A stretch of 64,000 bases of DNA, taken from NCBI GenBank assembly GCA_030447805.1, contig JAUJOE010000002.1, forward strand, positions 124,001 to 188,000, given 5' to 3'. This document shows positions 52,364-61,085 of the stretch, one piece after another. The stretch comes from Nocardioidaceae bacterium (GTDB lineage: Bacteria; Actinomycetota; Actinomycetes; Propionibacteriales; Nocardioidaceae). Position 1 is the first letter of the stretch. Each line of letters begins with the position of its first letter. The notes below the pieces were generated by a model, which was not told where the DNA came from, made no database searches, and saw only the letters and a list, made by a program, of their open reading frames with translations. Both the position numbers and the translations under genes were made by a program.

Positions 52364-52482
52364 CTTCCCCACTGGGGCAGGGGCTCCCACCTCGTAAACC
52401 ATGTGCAGCTGTTGCAGTTGGTTGACGACTGCGCGCCCTACATCCCCCGCTGGGGGCAGTGCTCCCACCTCGTAATGTGCAG
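52364..52482. repeat. Two imperfect 42-45 bp direct repeats
   Basis: Copies at 52364-52408 and 52441-52482 share CTGGGG-CAG, GCTCCCACCTCGTAA and ATGTGCAG. The second contains a short palindrome, TGGGGGCAGTGCTCCCA. They fill most of the gap between the HNH gene and the GNAT gene and might be terminator-like or a decayed mobile fragment. Confidence 0.6.
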
Positions 52483-52492
52483 AATAGTACGC

Positions 52493-53099
52493 GTGACAGC
52501 ACGCGAACCTTGCGTCTCGGTCGTGCCCGCCAACCGGGCGAGTTGGGAAGACTTGCAGACGATCTTCGGCACGCGCGGCGAGGGAGCCAGGTGCCAGTGC
52601 CAGCGGTACAAGCTGCAGCCGCGGGAGTCCTTTGCCTCAGTTCCCGCCGAAGAGCGCGCCCACCGGCTGCGCCAGCAGACCGACAGCGGTCATCGCGAGT
52701 CGGACACGACCAGTGGCCTCGTTGCCTACCTCGACAGCGAGCCCGTCGGGTGGTGCGCGGTAGAGCCGCGCACCGCCTATGCGGGCCTGCTGCGCGTTTA
52801 CCGCGTCCCGTGGATAGGTCGCGAGGAGGACAAGACCGATGACAGCGTCTGGGCCGTGACGTGCTTCCTTACTCGCGTGGGTTTCCGGAAGCGCGGCGTC
52901 AGCCGGGCACTCGCGCGCGCCGCGGGTCGACTTCGCCCGCGAGCGAGGCGCCCGCGCCATCGAGGGCTATCCCATGGCCACGAAGGACGTCATCCCGGAA
53001 GAGGCTCACGTCGGCCCCAGAGGCGTCTTCGACGACGCCGGCTTCACCGAGGTCAGCCGTCCGACATTGCGCCGTGTCGTGATGCGGGTCGACTTCTGA
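52493..53099 (+). CDS. GNAT family N-acetyltransferase, one frameshift
   Basis: A cytosolic acetyl-CoA-dependent acyltransferase of about 201 residues after correction. N-terminal CQCQRYKLQPRESF is a cysteine-rich segment of one GNAT subgroup. The core strand GLVAYLDSEPVGWCAVEPR is followed by VWAVTCFLTRVGFRKRGVSRAL, which contains the acetyl-CoA pyrophosphate loop (RKRGVS). An extra G near 52924 splits the gene: RALARAA continues as VDFARERGARAIEGYPMAT, ending RRVVMRVDF. The substrate is unknown. 53100-53308 after it contains nothing I recognise. Confidence 0.8.
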
Positions 53100-53308
53100 C
53101 GCACCGGGGATACCCGGCCACCACCTTGGTGACCCGTGTCGTGATGCGGTCGGCATACCCAGTTGATGACAGCCAACTGGTCGGACGGAAGTGACTTCGA
53201 AGGCGGCGAGGCGGCGTCGGGAGAAGTAGTAGTCGAGTGTTGTACCGCCCGCGCCCGGGTGCAGGGCGGCGGCACGCGGTCGTCGTTGGCGGCACTAACC
53301 TAGAGGGC

Positions 53309-54778
53309 ATGGACTTTCAGGTTGCCGACCTCTCTCTGGCCGAATTCGGTCGAGTCGAGATCTCCCTTGCCGAACACGAGATGCCCGGGCTGATGGCGAT
53401 GCGGGAGCGATACGCCGACGCACAGCCGCTTGCCGGTGCCCGCATCGCCGGATCGCTGCACATGACGGTGCAGACCGCCGTACTCATCGAGACCCTCACT
53501 GCGCTCGGCGCACAGGTCCGCTGGGCCAGCTGCAACATCTTCTCGACCCAGGACCACGCCGCTGCGGCCGCGGTTGTCGGCAAGGACGGTACGCCGGATG
53601 ACCCTCGCGGCGTCCCGGTGTTCGCCTGGAAGGGCATGACGCTGGCCGAGTACTGGGAGTGCGCCGAGCGCATCCTCACCTGGCCAGCCACCAACGGTCC
53701 CAACATGATCCTGGACGACGGCGGCGACGCCACGATGCTCGTCCATCTCGGTGTCGAGTACGAGAAGGAAGGCGCGGTGCCGGCGCCCGAGTCGACGAAC
53801 AACGCCGAGCTGCGCGAGGTGTTGCGGGTGCTCGAACACAGCCTGGCGCAGACGCCGACGAAGTGGACGACGATCGCCAACGGCATCCTGGGCGTGACCG
53901 AGGAAACCACGACCGGCGTGCACCGGCTCTACGAGCGCCACCGCGACGGCGCTCTGCTGTTCCCGGCGATCAACGTCAACGACTCGGTCACCAAGTCCAA
54001 GTTCGACAACCGCTACGGTTGCCGGCACTCCCTGATCGACGGCATCAACCGGGCCACCGACGTGCTGATCGGCGGCAAGGTGGCAGTGGTCTGCGGGTAC
54101 GGCGACGTGGGCAAGGGCTGCGCGGAGGCGCTACGCGGTCAGGGCGCCCGCGTCATCATCACCGAGATCGACCCGATCTGCGCGCTGCAGGCGGCGATGG
54201 ACGGCTACCAGGTTGCGACGCTCGATGAGGTAGTTGAGCAGGCCGACATCGTGGTGACCGCCACCGGCTGCCTCAACGTCGTCACCGCCAAGCACATGGC
54301 GCGGATGAAGCACCAGGCGATCCTCGGCAACATCGGCCACTTCGATAACGAGATCGACATGGCCGGGCTGGCGGCGGTGCCGGGCATCGAGCGTACGACG
54401 GTAAAGCCGCAGGTCGACGTGTGGACCTTCCCAGCGCCTGCTGCAGACCGGCGGCGCGCTGACGGCCGTACCGAAGGTCACTCGATCATCGTGCTGAGTG
54501 AGGGCCGGTTGCTGAACCTCGGCAACGCCACCGGCCACCCGTCGTTCGTGATGTCGAACTCGTTCACCAACCAGGTGCTCGCCCAGATCGAGCTGTTCAC
54601 CCGTCCCGCCGACTACCCCACGGCGGTCTACACCCTGCCCAAGCACCTCGACGAGGAGGTGGCCCGGCTGCACCTGGGCGCCCTTGGGGTGTCGCTGACC
54701 GCGTTGACCGATGAGCAGGCGAAATACCTAGGCGTCGGGGTCGAGGGACCGTACAAGTCGGAGCACTACCGGTACTGA
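53309..54778 (+). CDS. ahcY: Adenosylhomocysteinase (S-adenosylhomocysteine hydrolase)
   Basis: A 489-residue NAD-dependent enzyme that splits S-adenosylhomocysteine into adenosine and homocysteine, relieving product inhibition of methyltransferases. [35 protein letters not shown], the catalytic [22 protein letters not shown]-binding [15 protein letters not shown] and the C-terminal [10 protein letters not shown] are intact. An unusual insertion of about 12 residues ([15 protein letters not shown]) lies between VDVWTF and [12 protein letters not shown], where relatives have a few residues. ATG 53309 follows a GAGGG site. Confidence 0.95.
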   Translation: MDFQVADLSLAEFGRVEISLAEHEMPGLMAMRERYADAQPLAGARIAGSLHMTVQTAVLIETLTALGAQVRWASCNIFSTQDHAAAAAVVGKDGTPDDPRGVPVFAWKGMTLAEYWECAERILTWPATNGPNMILDDGGDATMLVHLGVEYEKEGAVPAPESTNNAELREVLRVLEHSLAQTPTKWTTIANGILGVTEETTTGVHRLYERHRDGALLFPAINVNDSVTKSKFDNRYGCRHSLIDGINRATDVLIGGKVAVVCGYGDVGKGCAEALRGQGARVIITEIDPICALQAAMDGYQVATLDEVVEQADIVVTATGCLNVVTAKHMARMKHQAILGNIGHFDNEIDMAGLAAVPGIERTTVKPQVDVWTFPAPAADRRRADGRTEGHSIIVLSEGRLLNLGNATGHPSFVMSNSFTNQVLAQIELFTRPADYPTAVYTLPKHLDEEVARLHLGALGVSLTALTDEQAKYLGVGVEGPYKSEHYRY

Positions 54779-54828
54779 CCTCGCTGGCTCTCCCTGGCCG
54801 CTAGATCGCGGACGATCCGGGCGCTTCG

Positions 54829-54850
54829 CCGTACGCTGGAAACCGTACGG
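54829..54850. promoter_or_regulatory. Inverted repeat upstream of mtrA
   Basis: CCGTACG (54829-54835) and CGTACGG (54844-54850) are perfect 7-bp arms around 8 nt, 40 nt before the mtrA start. It could be an operator or a 5'-leader hairpin. Confidence 0.4.
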
Positions 54851-54890
54851 TTTGTCGCAGCGGTCCGGACGGACGAGAGAGTGGGCCCCA

Positions 54891-55598
54891 GTGGAGCCTG
54901 TGCACGCGCACCGAGGCAGAGTTCTCGTGGTCGACGACGACTCCTCGCTGGCCGAGATGTTGACGATCGTCTTGCGCAACGAGGGCTTCGAGCCGCGGGT
55001 GTGCCCCACCGGCGATCGTGCCCTGACGGCGTTTCGCGACTTCCATCCCGACGTCGTGCTGCTCGACCTCATGCTTCCCGGCAAGGACGGCGTCGATGTG
55101 TGCCGGGAGATCCGCAACGAGTCTGGTGTGCCGATCATCATGCTCACGGCCAAGAACGACACCGTCGACATCGTCGTTGGACTGGAGTCGGGGGCCGACG
55201 ACTACGTCGTCAAGCCGTTCAAGCCCAAGGAGCTGGTGGCCCGCCTCAGGGCTCGGCTGCGCAAGTTTGACGAGGCCGGCCCCGGAGCGCTTGAGATCGG
55301 TGACCTGGTGATCGATGTCGCCGGCCACACGGTGAAACGCAACGGCACCCCCTTGTCGCTGACCCCATTGGAGTTCGATCTGCTTGTCTGCCTGGCGCGC
55401 AAGCCCTGGCAGGTCTTCACCCGCGAGGTGCTACTGGAACAGGTATGGGGGTATCGGCACGCAGCCGACACCCGGCTCGTCAACGTCCACGTGCAGCGGC
55501 TGCGGTCGAAGGTGGAGATCGACCCGGAGAACCCGCAGATCGTGATGACGGTGCGCGGTGTCGGCTACAAGGCCGGCGACGCACCGGCTACCGGATAA
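54891..55598 (+). CDS. mtrA: Response regulator MtrA
   Basis: A 235-residue OmpR-family regulator. The receiver domain has acidic pocket VLVVDDDSSLAEML, phospho-acceptor aspartate in DVVLLDLMLPGKDG, the switch region in IIMLTAKND and the lysine in DYVVKPFKPKELVARL. A winged-helix DNA-binding domain ends in NVHVQRLRSKVEID and VRGVGYKA. It is the regulator of the actinobacterial MtrAB system that controls wall hydrolases, division and replication-associated genes. GTG 54891 gives the family N-terminus. mtrB begins 5 bp after the stop. Confidence 0.95.
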   Translation: MEPVHAHRGRVLVVDDDSSLAEMLTIVLRNEGFEPRVCPTGDRALTAFRDFHPDVVLLDLMLPGKDGVDVCREIRNESGVPIIMLTAKNDTVDIVVGLESGADDYVVKPFKPKELVARLRARLRKFDEAGPGALEIGDLVIDVAGHTVKRNGTPLSLTPLEFDLLVCLARKPWQVFTREVLLEQVWGYRHAADTRLVNVHVQRLRSKVEIDPENPQIVMTVRGVGYKAGDAPATG

Positions 55599-55603
55599 AA
55601 CGC

Positions 55604-57355
55604 ATGGCGCACGATCTCTCCTCGCCAGACGCAGCCCCGCAGCGCCCCGGCGCTTCCTCGGTGGAGCGGTGGCCGGGCAGTTCAGCCGCACGAGCGCTGA
55701 GCGCCGCGGTCCGGTTCATCACCGCGCCGGTGCGCCACCTTGTCGACCTATGGCGCCGGTCGATCCAGGCCCGGGTCGTGATCGGCACGCTGACCCTGTC
55801 GGCGGTCCTGGCGATCTTGGCCGGGGAGGTGCTCCTGCGCCAGGTCACCGACCGCATCCTCGACGACAAGGTGGACGCTTCGCTGGCCCAAGCGGCGTTG
55901 GGCGCAGACGACGCCCAATCCCAACTCGACAGCGCCGAGATCGGCAACTTCTTCGACGTCGGCCCCGAAATTCGTAACCTCATCAGGTCGCTGGCACGGG
56001 GCGACGAGGCTCGCGACCAGTTCGACGTGGTGATCATCGGCCCGCTCAACCCCAGCACCGGCACGGACGGTTCCGGCGGCAGCCTGGCATCGGGAGGGGT
56101 GAACCGCAGGTCGATCCCAGCGGCGCTGATGCAGCAGGTCCGGGCCGAGCCCGGGAGCTGGTGGGCTTACTCGACCCTCTACTTCAAGGACCGCGACCGG
56201 CCAGCTGAGCCGGGCCTGGTCGTCGGGTCTCAGTTGCGCGTTCCCACCACCGGGCAGAACTACGCGTTGTTCTACGTCTTCCCGCTGGCCGAGCAGCAGC
56301 AGACCCTTTTCGTCGTACGCAGTGCTTTGATCACCACGGGGGTCGTGCTGGTTGTGTTGCTGGGGACCATCGCGTGGCTGGTTACCCGACAGGTGGTCAC
56401 GCCCGTGCGGCTGGCCCGCCGCATCGCCGAGCGCCTTGCAGCCGGTCGGCTGGAGGAGCGGATGCACGTGCGGGGTAAGGACGACATCGCGCGGCTGGGC
56501 GTGTCCTTCAACCAGATGGCCAGCAGCCTGCAGCGACAGATCCGCCAGCTCGAGGAGCTCTCCCGCGTCCAGCGCCGCTTCGTGGCCGATGTGAGCCACG
56601 AGCTGCGTACGCCGCTCACGACCGTGCGGATGGCAGCTGACGTCCTGCACGACTCCCGCGAGGACTTCGACCCGGTCACCGCTCGCTCGGCTGAGCTGCT
56701 GCAAGGCGAGCTGGACCGGTTCGAAGGTCTGCTCACCGACCTGCTCGAGATCAGCCGGTTCGATGCCGGGGCCGCGGTGCTCGACCTGAGTGACGTTGAC
56801 ATTCGCGACGTGGCGCGCCGCGTGGACGACTGGGCGGCACCATTGGCCGCTCAGCGCGGCACCCGGGTGAGCGTGTCCGTGCCCGACGAGCCGTGCTACG
56901 CCGAAGCCGACGTACGTCGGCTCGAGCGCATCGTGCGCAACCTGGTGGTGAACGCCATCACCTATGGAGAGGGTCGCGACGTTGAGGTGACGGTGGCCAC
57001 CGGCTCCGACGCCGTCGCGCTGACCGTGCGCGACTACGGAGTCGGGCTGAAGAGCGGCGAAGAAGTCTTGGTCTTCAACCGGTTCTGGCGGGCTGACCCC
57101 GCTCGGGCGCGGACTCGCGGAGGTACCGGCCTCGGGCTTTCGATCGCCATCGAGGACACCGCCCTGCACGGTGGTCGGCTCGACGCCTGTGGACGCCCTG
57201 GTAGGGGGTCACTGTTCCGGCTGACGCTGCCGCGGCGGGCCGGCGACCGGTTGGGAGAGTCCCCGCTGCCGCTGGAGATGGTGGAACCAGCGGCTCCGGT
57301 GGCCGTTGGCGGGCCTTATGCGCGCTTTCCCGGTTCCCGGGGCAGCATGCGATGA
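55604..57355 (+). CDS. mtrB: Sensor histidine kinase MtrB
   Basis: A 583-residue membrane kinase. The first helix near residue 60 (ARVVIGTLTLSAVLAILAGEVLL) is followed by an external domain of about 170 residues and a second helix (VLVVLLGTIAWLVTRQVV). A HAMP linker leads to the phospho-acceptor histidine in FVADVSHELRTPLTTVRMA and an ATPase domain with N box RIVRNLVVNAITYGEG, VRDYGVGL and GGTGLGLSIA. It phosphorylates MtrA. Its stop overlaps lpqB by 4 nt, so kinase and modulator are translationally coupled. Confidence 0.95.
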   Translation: MAHDLSSPDAAPQRPGASSVERWPGSSAARALSAAVRFITAPVRHLVDLWRRSIQARVVIGTLTLSAVLAILAGEVLLRQVTDRILDDKVDASLAQAALGADDAQSQLDSAEIGNFFDVGPEIRNLIRSLARGDEARDQFDVVIIGPLNPSTGTDGSGGSLASGGVNRRSIPAALMQQVRAEPGSWWAYSTLYFKDRDRPAEPGLVVGSQLRVPTTGQNYALFYVFPLAEQQQTLFVVRSALITTGVVLVVLLGTIAWLVTRQVVTPVRLARRIAERLAAGRLEERMHVRGKDDIARLGVSFNQMASSLQRQIRQLEELSRVQRRFVADVSHELRTPLTTVRMAADVLHDSREDFDPVTARSAELLQGELDRFEGLLTDLLEISRFDAGAAVLDLSDVDIRDVARRVDDWAAPLAAQRGTRVSVSVPDEPCYAEADVRRLERIVRNLVVNAITYGEGRDVEVTVATGSDAVALTVRDYGVGLKSGEEVLVFNRFWRADPARARTRGGTGLGLSIAIEDTALHGGRLDACGRPGRGSLFRLTLPRRAGDRLGESPLPLEMVEPAAPVAVGGPYARFPGSRGSMR

Positions 57356-59121
57356 CCTCGTTGGTGGCGGTGCTGCGCCGCGGGGCGTTGGGAGCGCTGA
57401 TCGGCGTACTCACGACGGCTTGTGTGTCGATCCCCTCCGACTCACCCGTGCGGCCCGGTCAGCCCGTCGGTGTGCAGGGTGAGCCGGAGCTCATCAGCGA
57501 GCTCATCAGCAACGATCCGCCCGGGCCGGCTCCCGGGGCGAGCCGCGAAGAGGTGGTGTCGGGATTCTTCGCGGCGATGCTGGCCTATCCCCAGACCGCG
57601 GCGACGGCCCGGCAGTTCCTTACGCCGAGCGCGGCCGCGTCGTGGGACCCGAGCAAGGGGCTTGTCGTCTACGACGACCAGGCGATCGTCGAGCGGCCAG
57701 GCAGTGTGGCGGTCAAGACGGACGTCCTTGGGTCGCTCGACGCACGGGGTTCGTGGTCGTCGGCGAAGCCGGCCCACAGGTCAGTCACGGCGCGGATCCA
57801 TCTCCAGCGGGTCAGAGGTGAGTGGCGTATCACCGACCCCGCAGCGGGAACGTTCGTTGACAGCGACTACTTCGACCTGTACTTCCGGGAGTTCTCGCTG
57901 TACTTCTTCGACCCGACCCTGAAGGTGCTGACCCCAGACCCCGTCTATCTGCTCCTCGGCGATACCACCGCCACCGCGTTGGTGTCGGATCTGCTCCTCG
58001 GCCCGACGCGTGACCTCGCCGGAGTGGCAGAGACAGCTGTCCCGCTGGACACCGAAGTCGACGTCGCCGTTTCGATCGATGACAACGGGCAGGCCGAGAT
58101 ACCGCTGAGTGCGACGGTGGAGGACCTCTCCGCCGAAGCGCGCCTCCTCTTCGCGGCCCAGCTCACCTGGACGATGCGGCAACTCCCCGAGGTCGAGGCG
58201 ATCAGTCTCACCGTCGACGGTAACCGCCTCGACGTACCTGGTGTCAGCGTCAACGGCGTGTTCGACGTGGACGAGTTCGAGGGCTACGATCCAGCGTTTG
58301 CCAGTCAGCTCGCGCTGTTCGCGCTGAGCCCGGATGGTCTCGTCACCGTCACCGAGGATGACGCCACAGTGCTGCCGGGGCCGATCGCTGCCGCGGCGAA
58401 ACGAGCCAAATACGCCGCCGTCGACCCGTCGGCTGCACTGGCGGCGGTGGTCCACCGCGACGGGCGAGTGCTCGTCGGGGGCATTGCCGCCTCCGCCGAA
58501 GCTCCCGCCAAGTGGTTCAGGGGCAGCACCTCGTTGCTGCAGCCGTCCTGGGACGTTCACCAGGTGCTCTGGCTGGTCGACCGGGACCCCAAGGCAGGTG
58601 CGACGGTGTACGCCGTGACTGCCGAGGGGAGACGCCGGGTGCCGGCCCCGGGCATCGACGGTCACCGGGTCGAGTCGTTCGCCGTGTCCCGCGACGGTGT
58701 GCGCCTTGCCGCGATCTTGGGGAACGGCGACGCCAGTCGGCTTGTCATGTCGGTGATCGACAGGGCCCCCCGCAACCCCGCTGCTGTCTCGCTTTCCCAG
58801 GCGCGTCCTCTCGTCAGTCCGAGTTTCACTGCAACCGGCCTCACGGGACTGGCCTGGGTGAGTCCAACGGCTGTCATGGTGCTGGCTAGTGAGCAAGGCG
58901 GTGAGCGGCAGCCCTTCGAGGTGAGCACCGACGGGTCGCGAGCGCGCGCAGTCAGTGAGTTCCTGCCGATCGAACCGGTCAGCGTGGCGGCAGGCCCGAA
59001 CGTCGACGCGCCGGTCGTGATCAGCGGCGGCAACGGCGAGATCTACGTCCAGACACCGGAACTGCAGTGGGACCGGTTCGGCGGGACAACCCCGCTCCGC
59101 GCTCCCGTCTACCCGGGCTAA
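57352..59121 (+). CDS. lpqB: Lipoprotein LpqB (MtrAB accessory)
   Basis: A 589-residue lipoprotein. The signal peptide ends in lipobox LTTAC, so the mature protein is lipid-anchored outside the membrane. A GerMN-type sporulation/germination domain (LLLGPTRDLAGVAETAVPLDT) precedes a C-terminal beta-propeller-like region (VESFAVSRDGVRLAAILGN). In mycobacteria LpqB binds the MtrB external domain and tunes MtrA phosphorylation. ATG 57352 overlaps the mtrB stop. Confidence 0.95.
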   Translation: MTSLVAVLRRGALGALIGVLTTACVSIPSDSPVRPGQPVGVQGEPELISELISNDPPGPAPGASREEVVSGFFAAMLAYPQTAATARQFLTPSAAASWDPSKGLVVYDDQAIVERPGSVAVKTDVLGSLDARGSWSSAKPAHRSVTARIHLQRVRGEWRITDPAAGTFVDSDYFDLYFREFSLYFFDPTLKVLTPDPVYLLLGDTTATALVSDLLLGPTRDLAGVAETAVPLDTEVDVAVSIDDNGQAEIPLSATVEDLSAEARLLFAAQLTWTMRQLPEVEAISLTVDGNRLDVPGVSVNGVFDVDEFEGYDPAFASQLALFALSPDGLVTVTEDDATVLPGPIAAAAKRAKYAAVDPSAALAAVVHRDGRVLVGGIAASAEAPAKWFRGSTSLLQPSWDVHQVLWLVDRDPKAGATVYAVTAEGRRRVPAPGIDGHRVESFAVSRDGVRLAAILGNGDASRLVMSVIDRAPRNPAAVSLSQARPLVSPSFTATGLTGLAWVSPTAVMVLASEQGGERQPFEVSTDGSRARAVSEFLPIEPVSVAAGPNVDAPVVISGGNGEIYVQTPELQWDRFGGTTPLRAPVYPG

Positions 59122-59156
59122 CCAGGCTGGCCGGCGCCGCCCTGCCACCCCGACCC

Positions 59157-59202
59157 GCGGCAAGATCCGCCGGGCCCGCTACCCGCCCTGCGGCAAGATC
59201 CG
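59157..59202. repeat. 13-bp direct repeats after lpqB
   Basis: GCGGCAAGATCCG occurs at 59157-59169 and 59190-59202, 33 bp apart and 36 bp or more after the lpqB stop. The remaining part of the gap to the comF-like gene (59203-59345) shows nothing recognisable. Confidence 0.5.
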
Positions 59203-59345
59203 ACCGCTGGTTCGTCATGGCGTGTTCAGCGTCGGATCCTTGCGCCGGAGACCGAACATTGTCCACACCTTGAACAGCGTGGCGGTGCATCCACAAGAGT
59301 CGGTTCTGTCCCGCTTGCCGGCCTGGTGCGGTGCACAGTGGGTCG

Positions 59346-60074
59346 ATGGGGAGCTCGCGTGAGCTGATGGCCGCCTCCGTCGACTTGTTCTTGGGCGGCG
59401 CTTGTGTCGGCTGTCAGCGACCCGGACCGGCGCTGTGCCTGTGCTGTTCCAGCAGCCTGGACAGGCTGCCGTTCGAGGCCCAGCCGTCGCCATCGCCACC
59501 AGGTCTGCCGGTGGTCTTTGCGGTCGCCGAGTACGACGGTGTCGTCAAGGCGGCGTTGGTCGCCCACAAGGAGGAGGGCCGGCTCTCGCTGGCCAGACCG
59601 CTCGGTCGGACGTTGGCCTTAAGCGTCTTCGGCGTACTGTCCCGGGCGAGAGGCCGGTCGGCCGACGGGTCAGCCGGCGGGTCGCCGGGGGTGGTCACGC
59701 TGGTCCCAGCGCCGTCCACGCGGCGTACCGTCCGCGAGCGGGGTCACGACCCGCTGCTGCGCATCACCCGCGAATGCGGGCGTGCGTTGCGGAAGTCGGG
59801 GGTGGCGGCGGTGGTCGACCCGGTGCTGCGAGTCGACCGTCCGGTGGTCGACCAGGCGGGACTCACCGCGGTCGAGCGAGCCGCCAATCTGGCCGGCGCC
59901 TTCGCCGTCCGCCCCCGGCGACGACTGGACGGCCGGTGCGTCGTTGTCGTCGACGACATCTGCACCACCGGAGCGACAGCGGCCGAGGCGGCCCGCGCGA
60001 CCTCAGCAGCCGGAGCTAACGTGCTCGGAGTTGCCGTCATCGCCGCCACCACACGTCGTCGACCACCGGCGTAG
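59346..60074 (+). CDS. ComF-like phosphoribosyltransferase-fold protein
   Basis: A 242-residue protein, counterpart of M. tuberculosis Rv3242c. The N-terminal zinc-finger cysteines appear as CVGC and CLCC. The core has the ComF signature YDGVVKAALVAHKEEGRLSLA, VTLVPAPSTRRTVRERGHDPLL and the PRPP-binding loop VVVVDDICTTGATAAEA. Homologues are linked to DNA uptake, but in actinobacteria the role is unknown. ATG 59346 is used; ATG 59367 is possible. Confidence 0.88.
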   Translation: MGSSRELMAASVDLFLGGACVGCQRPGPALCLCCSSSLDRLPFEAQPSPSPPGLPVVFAVAEYDGVVKAALVAHKEEGRLSLARPLGRTLALSVFGVLSRARGRSADGSAGGSPGVVTLVPAPSTRRTVRERGHDPLLRITRECGRALRKSGVAAVVDPVLRVDRPVVDQAGLTAVERAANLAGAFAVRPRRRLDGRCVVVVDDICTTGATAAEAARATSAAGANVLGVAVIAATTRRRPPA

Positions 60075-60219
60075 CGGAGCCGCGCACTGTCGGGCTGTCT
60101 GCCCAACCCATTAGGGTCATGCCATGGCACCCGTCCGGGTCCGTGGTTGCGCTGGTGGAGCGCCGTTTGGTCGGTGCCCGGTCAGCAAGCCGATGCCAGC
60201 CGCAGGCGAAACGGCCCAC

Positions 60220-60440
60220 GTAAGGTCGATCCGGCAATCCCTGATCGGCCGAGCACGGAGCGGCTTAGTGGTAAGCCCTGCCCCGCGGGAGAGCCAGACG
60301 CTCTCCTTCTCCGGGAGAAGGCAGTGAGTGGCACAAGCTGCGAAGGCCTCAGCAGGCGAGTGTGGGGACGAAGACCAGGTCGGTCGGACGGGTGCCTCCT
60401 ACGGGGGGTTGAGCGGTGAGGTCGCGGGTACTGCCCTGGC
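60220..60440 (+). ncRNA. Structured RNA upstream of hpf, probable raiA-motif RNA
   Basis: The 393-bp gap before hpf has no credible gene but is dense in hairpins. GGTCGATC/GATCGGCC pairs at 60224-60231 with 60243-60250. GGCTTA-gtgg-TAAGCC is at 60262-60277, GGAGAGC-cagac-GCTCTCC at 60288-60306, and TTCTC-cgg-GAGAA at 60307-60319. A purine-rich stretch follows to about 60420. The raiA motif is a large conserved noncoding RNA reported from Firmicutes and Actinobacteria upstream of the raiA/hpf gene, so position and structure both fit. The exact ends and identity need a covariance model. 60075-60219 is otherwise featureless. Confidence 0.6.
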
Positions 60441-60467
60441 AGGGATGCGAACTAAGGAGGCGGGTGT

Positions 60468-61085
60468 ATGGAGGTCGTGGTCACGGGTCGGCACTGCGAG
60501 GTGTCTGACCGGTTCCGTAGCCAGGTCGATGACAAGCTGACCAGGCTGGAGAAGTACGACCATCGGATCATCAGGGTCGATGTGGAGGTCTCGAAGGAAC
60601 CGAACCCGCGGCTTGCCGACCAGTCGACTCGGGTCGAGATCACGATGAGCAGCAAGGGACCGATGATCCGAGCCGAGGCGGCTGCCGAGGACAACTTGAC
60701 AGCTTTGGACAAGGCCGTCGAACGGTTGGAGACCCAACTTCGCAAGGCCGCCGACCGACGGCGCGTGCACCACGGCGCCCGGACCCCACCCTCCCTGGCC
60801 GAGGCACTGGAGGATCTCCCGGTCACGGCTGACGCAACCGACACCGAGGACGACGAGGTGCCCGAACACAAGATCGGGCCCCTGACGGTCGTCGGAGACG
60901 GGCCACTCGTCGTACGCGAGAAATCTCATCCCGGGACGCCAATGCCGCTCGATCAGGCGTTGGAGGAGATGGAGCTGGTCGGACACGACTTCTACCTCTT
61001 CATCGACAAGGAGGACGAGCGGCCGGCCGTCGTCTACCGCCGTAAGGGCTACGACTACGGCGTCATCAAGCTGACCCAGGAGTGA
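60468..61085 (+). CDS. hpf: Ribosome hibernation promoting factor, long form
   Basis: A 205-residue long HPF. The N-terminal domain (MEVVVTGRHCEVSDRFRSQV, DKLTRLEKYDHRIIRVDVEV) binds the 30S decoding region. A charged linker at about 105-145 leads to a C-terminal dimerisation domain (SHPGTPMPLDQALEEMELVGHDFYLF, VVYRRKGYDYGVIKL) that pairs ribosomes into 100S dimers. The ATG follows AAGGAGG. A structured RNA precedes it. Its stop overlaps the YcaQ-like gene by 4 nt. Confidence 0.94.
   Translation: MEVVVTGRHCEVSDRFRSQVDDKLTRLEKYDHRIIRVDVEVSKEPNPRLADQSTRVEITMSSKGPMIRAEAAAEDNLTALDKAVERLETQLRKAADRRRVHHGARTPPSLAEALEDLPVTADATDTEDDEVPEHKIGPLTVVGDGPLVVREKSHPGTPMPLDQALEEMELVGHDFYLFIDKEDERPAVVYRRKGYDYGVIKLTQE

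Noticed and set aside
59215-59345. Small minus-strand gene before the comF-like gene
   Set aside because: No ribosome site or family match; the frame mostly overlaps the comF-like gene.
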